20,814 nt of DNA, taken from Thermoplasmata archaeon (GTDB lineage: Archaea > Thermoplasmatota > Thermoplasmata > Lutacidiplasmatales > UBA184). This document shows, piece after piece, positions 13,921-20,814 of the stretch. Numbering within the stretch: position 1 is the stretch's first letter; every line of letters begins with the position of its first letter. The stretch lies in NCBI GenBank assembly GCA_030039135.1, contig JASHQN010000103.1, forward strand, positions 1-20,814. The letters are read 5' to 3'. The position numbers and the translations under genes are program-made. Below the pieces are notes generated by a model. That model had not been told where the DNA came from and did no database searches. It saw only the letters and a list, made by a program, of their open reading frames with translations.

Positions 13921-15443
13921 CCGGTAAACCCGCCCGCTACCGCGTGGACGTGGCCCGGGTGGGCTCCTTCGAACCCGTTGAAGGTCGAGTAGTAGGCGGA
14001 GTGGACGACCACGAACGGCACGTAGCCGAAGTAGCGGGGGTACGGCGCCGGCCCGGCCGGGGGTCGCGGTGCGGCGGCCGCCGTGGTATCGAGAGGTCCT
14101 ACGAGCTCGTTGCGGATCCCGTCGAGCATCCGGACCGCGACGCAGATCAGTCCGGCCTGCGACATTGGCATCGCCCGCCGGCCGATGATCTCGTAGGCCT
14201 GCTCGAGCAGGTTGAGGGCTTCGTTCGCCTCGAGGGTCGCGAGCGAGGCGAGGACGGACGCCGCGACGAGCGGGTACTCGAGGTACGCGCTCATCCCCTT
14301 CGCGATGATCCCGAGCTTGGTCGATACGCCGTCGGCAGGTAGGTCCGACAAGGTGAGGTACGCCGAGGAGAGCTCGACGTCCTCGGACGGAGTGTACCCC
14401 CAGCCCGCGAACATCGCGCGGAGCGAGGTGAACTTCTGGGCCACCTGGTCATACGGCAGGTTCAGGATCGAGAGGAGAGCCGCGCTTTCGTACGACCGGG
14501 TAAGACGTAGGAATTGGGGAAGGTAGTCGGTCGCGTAGGTGCCGTCGGCCCGCGCGCCGACGAGCAGGACCGAGGCGACCCCGAGCGCGGCGTCCCGAGG
14601 TACGCCGAGGTGGGCGACCTGGCCGAAGAGGTCCACGAGGATCGGCCGCACGTCGACGATCCTCGCCGGCAGCGCGAACAGGACCTCGGAGGACATGAGC
14701 TGGTTCTCGCGATTCGGGGAGACGGCCGTGAGCTCGTTGTAGATCTGCTGGAACGCGGGGAGACCCACCGTCGGGTCGGGTTGGGCCCGAGCGAGTCCGA
14801 TCGCGACGGCCCAGAGGTTCGCGGGGTCGGTGCCGGCGAGGGCGGAGGCGAGGGATCCTTCGTACCGGCCGCCTCCGTCGGCCAATCCCGAGAGATCGCG
14901 CAGGATCGTTTGCATCCCCTGCCAGTAGGTCGAGAAGTCGACGTCCGCGACTCGGTAGAGCCGCACGCCGAGGTCCCGGATCTGGGCCGCGCCGAGGGAC
15001 GTGAGGGCGATGTACCGATCGCCGTACGGCCGCAGCGTATCGAGCAGCGATTTCTGGGCGACGAGGTCGGCGTAGGCCCGCTGCTTCGCGGCGAGGTCCC
15101 CCTCCATCGAAGCGAGCGCGGAGCGATCCTGGGCCTCTTGCTGAAGGGCCGCCTCCCGCTTCTGCTGGCCCTTGAAGTGGAACAGGACCGAGTGGCTCCG
15201 CTGGTCCTCCCGCTGGAGGACCGCGGCGAGTTGCGATTCGCTCATCGTCTCCTGGCTGATCGACGCGGCCTCGGGAGCCAGGTTCGCCACGGCCGCGGTC
15301 AGTTGCTGGTACTGGTCCGCGGTCAGGATTCGGAGGAGCCCGAGCTGCTGGAGGAGCGCCTCGTCTCCGGGCGAGATTCCGGGAGCCGCCGTGCCGGCGC
15401 TGACCTGGTTCAGGAAGTCGTAGATGGACTTCGACGCGGTCAC
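13917..15443 (-). CDS. Large helical protein with coiled coil, function unknown
   Basis: The 508-residue protein is cytoplasmic by composition. Residues 1-75 are helical and Gln/Ala-rich. Residues about 75-137 form a charged coiled coil (QKREAALQQEAQDRSALASM and following). Residues 140-450 are a run of amphipathic helices that looks like an alpha-solenoid, including SVLLVGARADGTYATDYLPQ, IIAKGMSAYLEYPLVAASVL and EANEALNLLEQAYEIIGRR. A Pro/Ala linker (454-470) is followed by an aromatic tail (YPRYFGYVPFVVVHSAYYST) and a Gly/His end. The helical part weakly recalls DUF4003-type proteins; I cannot confirm this. The GTG start lies one base after the kinase-like gene stop and the stop overlaps the next ATG, so it is the middle gene of a tightly packed operon. 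It could be a scaffold between the kinase-like protein and the membrane protein. Confidence 0.85.
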   Translation of the reverse strand: MTASKSIYDFLNQVSAGTAAPGISPGDEALLQQLGLLRILTADQYQQLTAAVANLAPEAASISQETMSESQLAAVLQREDQRSHSVLFHFKGQQKREAALQQEAQDRSALASMEGDLAAKQRAYADLVAQKSLLDTLRPYGDRYIALTSLGAAQIRDLGVRLYRVADVDFSTYWQGMQTILRDLSGLADGGGRYEGSLASALAGTDPANLWAVAIGLARAQPDPTVGLPAFQQIYNELTAVSPNRENQLMSSEVLFALPARIVDVRPILVDLFGQVAHLGVPRDAALGVASVLLVGARADGTYATDYLPQFLRLTRSYESAALLSILNLPYDQVAQKFTSLRAMFAGWGYTPSEDVELSSAYLTLSDLPADGVSTKLGIIAKGMSAYLEYPLVAASVLASLATLEANEALNLLEQAYEIIGRRAMPMSQAGLICVAVRMLDGIRNELVGPLDTTAAAAPRPPAGPAPYPRYFGYVPFVVVHSAYYSTFNGFEGAHPGHVHAVAGGFTG

Positions 15444-15444
15444 G

Positions 15445-16617
15445 TCAGAAATCGAGGAACCGGAACGAGCAATAAAAACGTTCGTCTTCGAGCGCGTTTC
15501 GGATCTTCAGCGACGCGCCCGTCGCGTCCGACTCGAGACGTACGAACGGGTCCTCGGCCAGGGCGGTCGTGACGATCCCCTCGAACTGCCGGGCCCGGCT
15601 GCCGACCTCCCCGAACCGGCGCGCACGTTCCCGCTCGATCTGCTCGTAGGCGAACATGAACTCGTAAAGGGACCGATAGATCTGATCCTCGATCTTCTCC
15701 CGGACCTCTTCGGGCTCGACCGCCGCCGGCTCGATCCCCTCGAGATCCACGAAGTAGACGGTGCCGTCGGGGGCGACGACGGCGTCTTTGTCGAGCCACA
15801 CGTCATGGAAGTCGAGCCCGCTGAACCGCCCGCCGCGGCCGGCGGGGGCGAGCGTGCGGGCGAAGAGGGTGAGGAGCGGGATCGCGCTCCGCACGAATCG
15901 GACCTCGAAATCGTGGGCTCGGGCGTTCGAGGCGATCCCGAACCGGTCGAACACGTGCGAGACGCCCGTCCCGATCGTCGACTTCGAGTGGAAGTAGACG
16001 CGGACGTTCGACGGCACGAGACGCAGCTCCTGCACGTACCGCCCGGTGTATCGGCGGAACCAATGGATGCTGCGCAGGCGCTCCTCCAGGGAGGGGGGGA
16101 AGAGCGCGATCTTGACCACCGGCGCGATCCGGAAACCGGCGAGGTCCGTGAGATCCGCCCGCTCGGAGACCGCGAGGGCGATCCGGGCGTGCTCGAGCCC
16201 TTGCCCCCCGTAGGGCGAGCCCCTCAGCCAGAGCTCTCCCGTGATGACGCCCCCCAGAGGACCTGGCGGCCCGGGACGGAGCCGGTCGCGGACCCCCGCG
16301 TCCCGCGTCAGGGCGGCGGCGCGTTCGGGGTCGAGCGGCTGGGAGGAGAACGGGTCGACCGTGCTCCCGACTCCCTTCACCGAAAGGAAGAACGGCTGCC
16401 CGTCGAGGGTTGCGATCGGTTCTGGGTCGATCGCTCCGCGGTTATCGTCCTCGATGAACTCCCGGGTCCCGGTGGGAGGGTCATCGACGAGACCGGTCAG
16501 TCCGGCGGGTAGATAGAAGGCATCCGGGACGGAGAGGGGCATCCCCTCGAAGCGCCGGTTGGTGATCGTCTCCGCGGGGAACGTCGAGAGCGGCACGGGG
16601 AAACCGGTCGGGCGCAT
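15445..16617 (-). CDS. Candidate protein-kinase-like (PKL-fold) protein, first gene of operon
   Basis: The 390-residue protein has elements in kinase order. A strand with a lysine, PFFLSVKGVGS (75-85, Lys81), could be the ATP-anchoring position. GELWLRGSPYGGQGLEHARI (127-146) leads into a helix as expected of an alpha-C region. SGLDFHDVWLDKDAVV (266-281) resembles a catalytic loop, and GTVYFVDLEG (285-294, Asp291) resembles the metal-binding D-x-G element of APH- and SelO-like kinases. The C-terminal part is helical (EKIEDQIYRSLYEFMFAYEQ). The resemblance to SelO (KGSG-type loop) is suggestive only. Exact catalytic residues are uncertain. The ATG at 16617 follows an in-frame stop 12 bases upstream, so the start is fixed. 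It leads an operon with the 508-residue helical protein and the membrane zinc-ribbon protein. Confidence 0.75.
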   Translation of the reverse strand: MRPTGFPVPLSTFPAETITNRRFEGMPLSVPDAFYLPAGLTGLVDDPPTGTREFIEDDNRGAIDPEPIATLDGQPFFLSVKGVGSTVDPFSSQPLDPERAAALTRDAGVRDRLRPGPPGPLGGVITGELWLRGSPYGGQGLEHARIALAVSERADLTDLAGFRIAPVVKIALFPPSLEERLRSIHWFRRYTGRYVQELRLVPSNVRVYFHSKSTIGTGVSHVFDRFGIASNARAHDFEVRFVRSAIPLLTLFARTLAPAGRGGRFSGLDFHDVWLDKDAVVAPDGTVYFVDLEGIEPAAVEPEEVREKIEDQIYRSLYEFMFAYEQIERERARRFGEVGSRARQFEGIVTTALAEDPFVRLESDATGASLKIRNALEDERFYCSFRFLDF

Positions 16618-16963
16618 CGCACTGGATCAATCCCGACGCGGCCGCCCGGGCGTCGGGCGATCGTCGGCTGCTCCACCGGGCAGGTACGCTCACCTCGGAT
16701 GGGCTTTCCGCCGAAACCGCACATTGTGGGCTTGGCTTAATGTCCACCCCAAGGTCCGCCCTGGCGGCGTCGGACGATGTTCCCCCGGACGCGAGCTACG
16801 AGGCCGGGCCGGCGGAGCAGGTTGCCTTCACCGGACCACCTCCGGAGCACCTTCGGCAAGGGCCCGGGGAAACGCTTCGGGGCCAGGTTCGCGCCGGTAT
16901 CGGGCCCCGCGAGTGCGGTGAGCCCCGGAACGCGTGCGCCGAAGTCGAGCGAGCGCCCCGGGC
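16618..16963. other. 346-bp gap without a confident gene
   Basis: This stretch separates the kinase-like operon from the Rieske gene. A 90-codon plus-strand frame (16740-17012) exists, but it lacks a TATA box at leaderless distance, shows no motif and runs antisense into the Rieske 3' end. A minus-strand CATTAAGCC patch near 16734-16741 could be the TATA element of the kinase-like operon, with a leader of about 90 bases. Nothing else stands out. Confidence 0.4.
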
Positions 16964-17296
16964 TCAGATCGGTTCGAGCGTCAGCCCGTTCTCGGTCACG
17001 GTCACACGGTAGGCAGGCTCGGGAGTGCGGGCCGGCCCGCGCAGCACGACCCCCGTGCTGAGATCGAACTGGGATCCGTGCCAGGGGCAGGTGACCGCGC
17101 CGCCCTTCACGGGCCCTTTCTCGAGCGGCCCGCCGGCGTGCGTGCAGACCGCGCCGATTGCGTAGAGCTTCCCGCCCTGGTTGAAGATCGCTACCGGCCG
17201 GTCCCCCGCGACGACTCGAATGGCGGTCCCTGGCGCGGGCGGCTTGGTACCGGGCAACGAGATCGATGAGGGTCCGCTCGCCGACACAGCATCCAC
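16964..17296 (-). CDS. Rieske-type [2Fe-2S] ferredoxin
   Basis: The 110-residue protein carries both Rieske cluster motifs: Cys51-Thr-His53 in AVCTHAGGPL and Cys70-Pro-Trp-His73 in TCPWHGSQFDLSTG. Each Cys-His pair holds one iron of the cluster. The body, IRVVAGDRPVAIFNQGGKLY to TENGLTLEPI, is a compact single domain without signal or TM helix, as in soluble Rieske ferredoxins that pass electrons to oxygenases or reductases. No oxygenase partner is next to it. GTG 17296 is taken as start, but AGGAG is only 2 bases away. A TTATC element about 26-30 bases before an in-frame GTG at 17287 suggests that a leaderless start there is equally likely. It is divergent from the small surface protein at 17416. 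Confidence 0.93.
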   Translation of the reverse strand: MDAVSASGPSSISLPGTKPPAPGTAIRVVAGDRPVAIFNQGGKLYAIGAVCTHAGGPLEKGPVKGGAVTCPWHGSQFDLSTGVVLRGPARTPEPAYRVTVTENGLTLEPI

Positions 17297-17386
17297 AACT
17301 CCTCGGGTGATAAGGGCCTATCGGAGCCGGAGCGCCGCGCAGACGCCCTGCCCGCGTGAAATGTCCCGGGGCCGCGGGACAAAAGG

Positions 17387-17394
17387 AAAAATAG
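17387..17394 (+). promoter_or_regulatory. TATA box with purine-rich upstream element
   Basis: AAAAATAG, preceded by AAAAGG (a possible BRE), lies 22-29 bases before the ATG at 17416. It is the most convincing promoter in the window and implies a leaderless transcript. Confidence 0.6.
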
Positions 17395-17415
17395 AGTGGG
17401 ACCGATCAACGATCG

Positions 17416-17877
17416 ATGAAGCCGTGGGCGCTGACTGCGCTCGCGTTGCTCGTCATCGCGGGCGTCGCGGTCGCGGCGGTGGCGGTTGTCGTGTGGCTTC
17501 CCGCGAGGTCCGGGGTCTACACGGGCCCGGGCATTCCGTACACGACCGAGGGCAGCTTCACCCTAGCGGGGGATGGCTCGTGGCACGCCCAGCCGTTTCA
17601 GGTGAACTCGAGCCAGTTCAACGTGACCGAGTGCTTCACGGAAAGCGCGACGCCCGCGACGGCCGTCTGGGGCTTCTTCATGAATGAGAGCGAGTTCGAC
17701 GAGTTCAACGTCAACTCGACGCTGACGCATCTCGGGAACCAGAGCCTTCCGGGCTGTTTCGGTCCGGTACACGTCGTGAACGGGCCGGGACCGTTCTACT
17801 TCGTGTGGGTCGACACGGCGAACACTGCCGTAATCGTGCAGTACTCGATCACGGTGGGGGTCGACGCTCCCGCCTGA
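17416..17877 (+). CDS. Small membrane-anchored surface protein
   Basis: The 153-residue protein has an N-terminal hydrophobic helix at about 7-28 (TALALLVIAGVAVAAVAVVV), either an uncleaved anchor or a signal peptide. A ~120-residue outside domain follows with N-x-S/T sequons (VNSSQFNVTE, FNVNSTLTH) and two cysteines (TECFTE and PGCFG) that may pair. The second half, PFYFVWVDTANTAVIVQYSI, looks like closing strands of a beta-sandwich. No family was recognised. It is similar in design, not clearly in sequence, to the outside part of the 8923-9450 protein. The promoter upstream is strong, so it is probably well expressed. It is divergent from the Rieske gene. Confidence 0.8.
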   Translation: MKPWALTALALLVIAGVAVAAVAVVVWLPARSGVYTGPGIPYTTEGSFTLAGDGSWHAQPFQVNSSQFNVTECFTESATPATAVWGFFMNESEFDEFNVNSTLTHLGNQSLPGCFGPVHVVNGPGPFYFVWVDTANTAVIVQYSITVGVDAPA

Positions 17878-17994
17878 GTGCCCACTCAACTTTTCTGCCG
17901 CCCAACGAACTCGGTGGCCGTCCCCGATCACCAAGTTAGGCCCGGCGGCCGCCGCCCTGCGCGGGGCCCGTCGCGCCATCGAGCTGAGGGGAGT

Positions 17995-18246
17995 TCAGAT
18001 CGGGCAACCCATGGTGAGGGCGACGTATGCACCGGCCCCCACGAGCAGGGCGACCATGAGAGCGGCGGGAATCAGCACCGCGTAGCCCCCTTCGATCGCC
18101 ACCACGCCGCCCATCAGACCCGCGGCCACGCCAAACAGCATCAGCGAGACCCCGCCGCTACAGGCGTCGAAGAAGATGCCTCCGAGCACGAGCGCGACCA
18201 GCGCCCCCGCTATCAGGGTAGCGACGAGTCTCCGGTGGGTGTTCAA
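17995..18246 (-). CDS. Small multi-pass membrane protein
   Basis: The 83-residue protein starts MNTHRRLVATLIAGALVALV and has three likely transmembrane helices (about 7-27, 32-50 and 55-77) made of Ala, Val, Leu and Gly, with short loops (IFFDACSGG, AIEGGYA). The two basic residues at the N-terminus place that end in the cytoplasm. One cysteine sits after the first helix and one near the C-terminus (Cys29, Cys81), possibly able to pair outside. The start codon is TTG, with AAGGTG about 7 bases upstream. It follows the thermopsin gene on the same strand after about 120 bases, so it may be read from the same transcript. Function unknown. Confidence 0.7.
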   Translation of the reverse strand: MNTHRRLVATLIAGALVALVLGGIFFDACSGGVSLMLFGVAAGLMGGVVAIEGGYAVLIPAALMVALLVGAGAYVALTMGCPI

Positions 18247-18304
18247 GAGACCGCACCTTCTGGGGGCCGACCCCTCCCCGGTGACTGCTCTCGGCCTACA
18301 TCAA

Positions 18305-18320
18305 CCGGCCCATGGGCCGG
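18305..18320. repeat. Perfect 16-bp palindrome
   Basis: CCGGCCCATGGGCCGG is self-complementary over all 16 bases. It lies between the stop of the right thermopsin (18368) and the start of the small membrane protein (18246). It could be an operator for the latter or a hairpin after the former. No T-run follows. Confidence 0.55.
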
Positions 18321-18367
18321 CGGACAGAGGCCCCCGGGCCGCTTCTCCGGCGACCGCAACCCACCCC

Positions 18368-20814
18368 TCAGCGGTTGGGGGATAGATTCGGCCCGGGCAA
18401 GGCCGGGGACGCTGGACGGCCCGCTGCGGACGGGGTCGCGGACAACGGGGCGCCGTCCGGTTCGCGAAGGGCGGCGGCCGGTCCCGGGGCACTCAGGAGT
18501 AGCCAATTCGGATCGACCGGGCCGAAGGGGCCGGACTGCGGGCCGAACACCGGGAACTGCCAGTGGTGGTGGTGATGGGGAAACGTCAGCGGAAGATAAT
18601 CTCCCCCGACCGTGATCAGCCCGCTATTGTTGTACGGTAGAACGCCGTAGGGGTTCGACGGGGTTCCGTAGTTCGACCAGTAGTTGCCGCCCTGGTATCG
18701 AAGGCCGAGGATGTTGCCGCTCAGCGCCACTCCATCGACGACGCTGACCGCGTTCGCGGGGCGGAGGCTCACGTTCCAGGAGTCCACGTACACCGCGGGC
18801 TCGCAGAGGATCTGGCAGGAAAGTGGGTCGTACGTCGGGGTGATCGCCGGGAACGGAACGTCGACGAAGTTGTTGTAGATCAAATCGCCGGATTCGGATT
18901 CATTCACGGCCTGCGTGAAGTTCCCCGAGTTGAGCACGTTCTCCGGTTGACTCGCCGTCGTCGGCACCGAGTAGAACCGGTTCCCCCAGATCGTGTTGTT
19001 CGTTCCTCCGTAGAGGACGATCGCGTCGCCCTGGTCCTCGAACGTCACCCCGGCGACCAGATCGTCCGAGGAGTTCCAGAAGATCACGGACCCGAGCGGG
19101 AAGCCCGCGAGGAAGCTCGACAGCCATCCGGAGATGGTCCCTCCCCGGACGATGACGTGCGAGGTGTTCCAGAACCAGAGCTGTAGGTTGTTCGCCGCCG
19201 GAAGGCCCAGCTCGGCGACGGTCTCGTTGATGGCCGGATTGTACTCGCTCTCCACCCAGCTCGGATAGACGATCTGGAAGGATGGGGCGGTGACGGACAC
19301 GTAGTCCGTCGTCCCGAAGAGCAGGAGTCCGGGAAAGACCGGCCAGAGCCAGTCGTTCAAGGCGGCAAATTCCGGGTCGATGAGCCCGTACTCGTTGTTG
19401 TCGATCCGGTAGGGGGAGCCCAACGTCCCTTGGCCTCCGGAGGAGATGCCCGCGAGCTCCGCGTTGCCGAAGGCAATGAGGGGCGTGTAGACGCCTCGCG
19501 CGAAGTCGAACCTCTCCCGCAACGACTCGAGCGTCGTCGAGTTCGCCGGTGAGTCCAACCGCAAGCCCCGGGGATCGCGCTCGGAGAGCAGGTACTCGAT
19601 CCAGTACGGGCCGCCGTTCGGCACGTAGAAGGTCGTGGTCCCGGTGGGAGACGACGGTACCCACTGCGCTTCGCTCTCGTTTGGCGCACTGCCGGGATTC
19701 ACCATGATGAACGTGTTCGGCGGGTTCAGTTTCTGGATGACGGTGCGGCTCCCCGAGCTGGCCGACATCCCCCAAAGCCCGTAGATGAACGACGGGCCGA
19801 GACGGAGCTGGGCCACCGGGGTCGCCGCGGAATAGGAGACGGCGATCCCGTCGCTGGTCTCGCCGGTCTCCGAACCTGCGTCCATCGCTGACGGCACCGG
19901 AACGTACGCGCCGGTCGTGGAATTCCACGTCGCGATCGCCACGGTGGCGTTCATCGCGTAGAAGCTTGTCGTGTCCCCGTCGTCGTTCCCGAGGACGCTC
20001 AGTTCGAGGTCGTTCGGGAGACCGACGGGATCGAGCTGGAGTCCGTTGATCTGGTAGGCACCCGCCGGAAACGGCTGCTTCAGCTTTGGCGCGGACGAAC
20101 TCGTCGCGTTGAAGACGACGAAGTCGTACGAGCCCGAGGTCCGCATCGTACTGTTCGAGACGGTGTAGTTGAAGAACACCGCCGGCCGGTCATAGAGGAC
20201 GGTCGAGTTCTCGTAGAACGTGATGGTGAATGGGTAGTGGATCGTGAACGTAGGGCCGATCGCGTAGTAGTACACCGGCGCGTAAAGCGTGCCGTTGGGC
20301 CCGTTGGCGTAGAACACGTTCGGCGAGATGTACGTGGCGTAGTTCGAGAAGTTCCAGACGTTGTCCCCGAATACGAGCTGGCCCGATGAGGGCGTGTAGC
20401 TCACGAAGTTCTGCGTCCAGAACTCATTGCTCGAGTTTCCAAAGAGCGTCACGCCGGTCACGACCGCGTTGAGCTGGATGCCGAACATATCCGGTCCGTC
20501 GCCGTCGACATTGACGGAGAGGGCGTTCGTGAGCGTGATCGTCCCTTCCACGCTCGACGTGTTGAGGATCGACCCATACAGCTCGCCCGAAACGTTACTG
20601 AGGCCGAGGTCCGCGACCCCCATCGGGGCCGGAGCTCGGCTGTAGGTGGGTCCGACCACCTCGCCCGGGCGCGGCGGGGCTACGGAGAGGTCGGGGAGGT
20701 GGATATCGGCTGCCGGAATCCCCGAGTGGGAGAGCTCCCGAAGCACGGTCTCCTCACGGGCGGCTCCGGCGGCGGTCGTGGAAGGGGACGGCGCGGGGCC
20801 CCCGGACTTCGCGG
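18368..20814 (-). CDS. Thermopsin-family protease fused to NosD-like beta-helix, N-terminus beyond window
   Basis: The frame is open from the right edge to the TGA at 18368 (815 codons seen). GTG 20746 is not the real start, because the Ala/Ser/Pro-rich propeptide-like sequence continues upstream, matching residues ~60-95 of the left thermopsin. The thermopsin core follows: PMGVADLGLS, SVNVDGDGPDMFGIQLNAV, EFWTQNFVSY, PFTITFYENSTV and AVFFNYTVS. A right-handed beta-helix of the NosD type lies in the C-terminal third: LQLWFWNTSHVIVRGGTIS, FWNSSDDLVAGVTFEDQGDA, GGTNNTIWGNRFYSV and the closing GGNYWSNYGTPSNPYGVLPY. After it come five histidines (TFPHHHHHWQF) and a Pro/Ala-rich tail with no TM anchor, so it is probably secreted. 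The beta-helix may bind surface glycans or peptides for the acid protease. It is read toward the small membrane protein gene. Confidence 0.9.
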   Translation of the reverse strand, partial: AKSGGPAPSPSTTAAGAAREETVLRELSHSGIPAADIHLPDLSVAPPRPGEVVGPTYSRAPAPMGVADLGLSNVSGELYGSILNTSSVEGTITLTNALSVNVDGDGPDMFGIQLNAVVTGVTLFGNSSNEFWTQNFVSYTPSSGQLVFGDNVWNFSNYATYISPNVFYANGPNGTLYAPVYYYAIGPTFTIHYPFTITFYENSTVLYDRPAVFFNYTVSNSTMRTSGSYDFVVFNATSSSAPKLKQPFPAGAYQINGLQLDPVGLPNDLELSVLGNDDGDTTSFYAMNATVAIATWNSTTGAYVPVPSAMDAGSETGETSDGIAVSYSAATPVAQLRLGPSFIYGLWGMSASSGSRTVIQKLNPPNTFIMVNPGSAPNESEAQWVPSSPTGTTTFYVPNGGPYWIEYLLSERDPRGLRLDSPANSTTLESLRERFDFARGVYTPLIAFGNAELAGISSGGQGTLGSPYRIDNNEYGLIDPEFAALNDWLWPVFPGLLLFGTTDYVSVTAPSFQIVYPSWVESEYNPAINETVAELGLPAANNLQLWFWNTSHVIVRGGTISGWLSSFLAGFPLGSVIFWNSSDDLVAGVTFEDQGDAIVLYGGTNNTIWGNRFYSVPTTASQPENVLNSGNFTQAVNESESGDLIYNNFVDVPFPAITPTYDPLSCQILCEPAVYVDSWNVSLRPANAVSVVDGVALSGNILGLRYQGGNYWSNYGTPSNPYGVLPYNNSGLITVGGDYLPLTFPHHHHHWQFPVFGPQSGPFGPVDPNWLLLSAPGPAAALREPDGAPLSATPSAAGRPASPALPGPNLSPNR

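Noticed and set aside
11926..13992. 688-codon plus-strand open frame
   Set aside because: It overlaps the GNAT gene and is antisense to the membrane zinc-ribbon gene. The product is Arg/Gly/Asp-rich with no motif.
14514..16512. Two long plus-strand open frames opposite the kinase-like operon
   Set aside because: They mirror codon structure of the minus-strand genes and have highly charged, featureless products.
16740..17012. 90-codon plus-strand ORF beside the Rieske gene
   Set aside because: No promoter at leaderless distance, no SD, no motif, and it overlaps the Rieske 3' end antisense by about 50 bases. It remains possible but unsupported.
18555..18575. Polyhistidine run that could look like a cloning tag
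   Set aside because: It directly follows a natural NosD-type C-terminal segment and is followed by a natural Pro-rich tail, so it is native sequence.
1..20814. CRISPR array, insertion sequences, phage or integrase genes
   Set aside because: I saw no regularly spaced repeats, transposase motifs, tRNA-linked attachment sites or phage proteins on either strand.

Overview
The window looks like a chromosomal piece of a high-GC archaeon, most likely a member of the Thermoplasmatota (Thermoplasmata-like). This rests on two thermopsin-family proteases, two HTH_10 (bacterio-opsin-activator-type) regulators, several small proteins with paired-cysteine zinc ribbons, surface proteins rich in N-x-S/T sequons, and many genes with a TATA-like element about 25-30 bases before the start codon (short-leader or leaderless transcripts). 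No database search was possible, so the lineage is an inference. I saw no rRNA, tRNA, CRISPR array, insertion sequence or phage gene.

Layout. Positions 1-1089 (-) hold the N-terminal part of a secreted thermopsin that runs off the left edge. Next come a cytosolic GH28-type beta-helix protein with altered catalytic motifs (1320-2654 +), an atypical short-chain dehydrogenase (2798-3460 -), an M29-aminopeptidase-like protein that has lost its expected metal ligands (3599-4702 -) and a small ParB/sulfiredoxin-like protein (4961-5413 -). Positions 5581-8238 (+) carry two paralogous HTH_10 regulators flanking a protein that looks like a RecA-fold remnant. A tandem palindromic operator sits on the middle gene's promoter. 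Two zinc-ribbon proteins follow (8297-8545 and 8923-9450 +), with a tiny ORF between them on the other strand.

Positions 9490-11652 (-) are a two-gene operon of a GT4 glycosyltransferase and an MscS channel, plausibly for osmolyte synthesis and release. A GNAT acetyltransferase (12056-12871 +) converges on, and shares a CTAG stop with, a three-gene minus-strand operon (16617 down to 12868). That operon encodes a candidate protein-kinase-like protein, a large helical protein with a coiled coil, and a membrane protein with an outside beta-rich domain and an inside zinc ribbon. I consider this operon the best candidate for an undescribed (possibly signalling) system.

The right end has a Rieske ferredoxin (-), a small anchored surface protein (+), a small multi-pass membrane protein (-) and a second thermopsin fused to a NosD-like beta-helix, whose N-terminus lies beyond the right edge.
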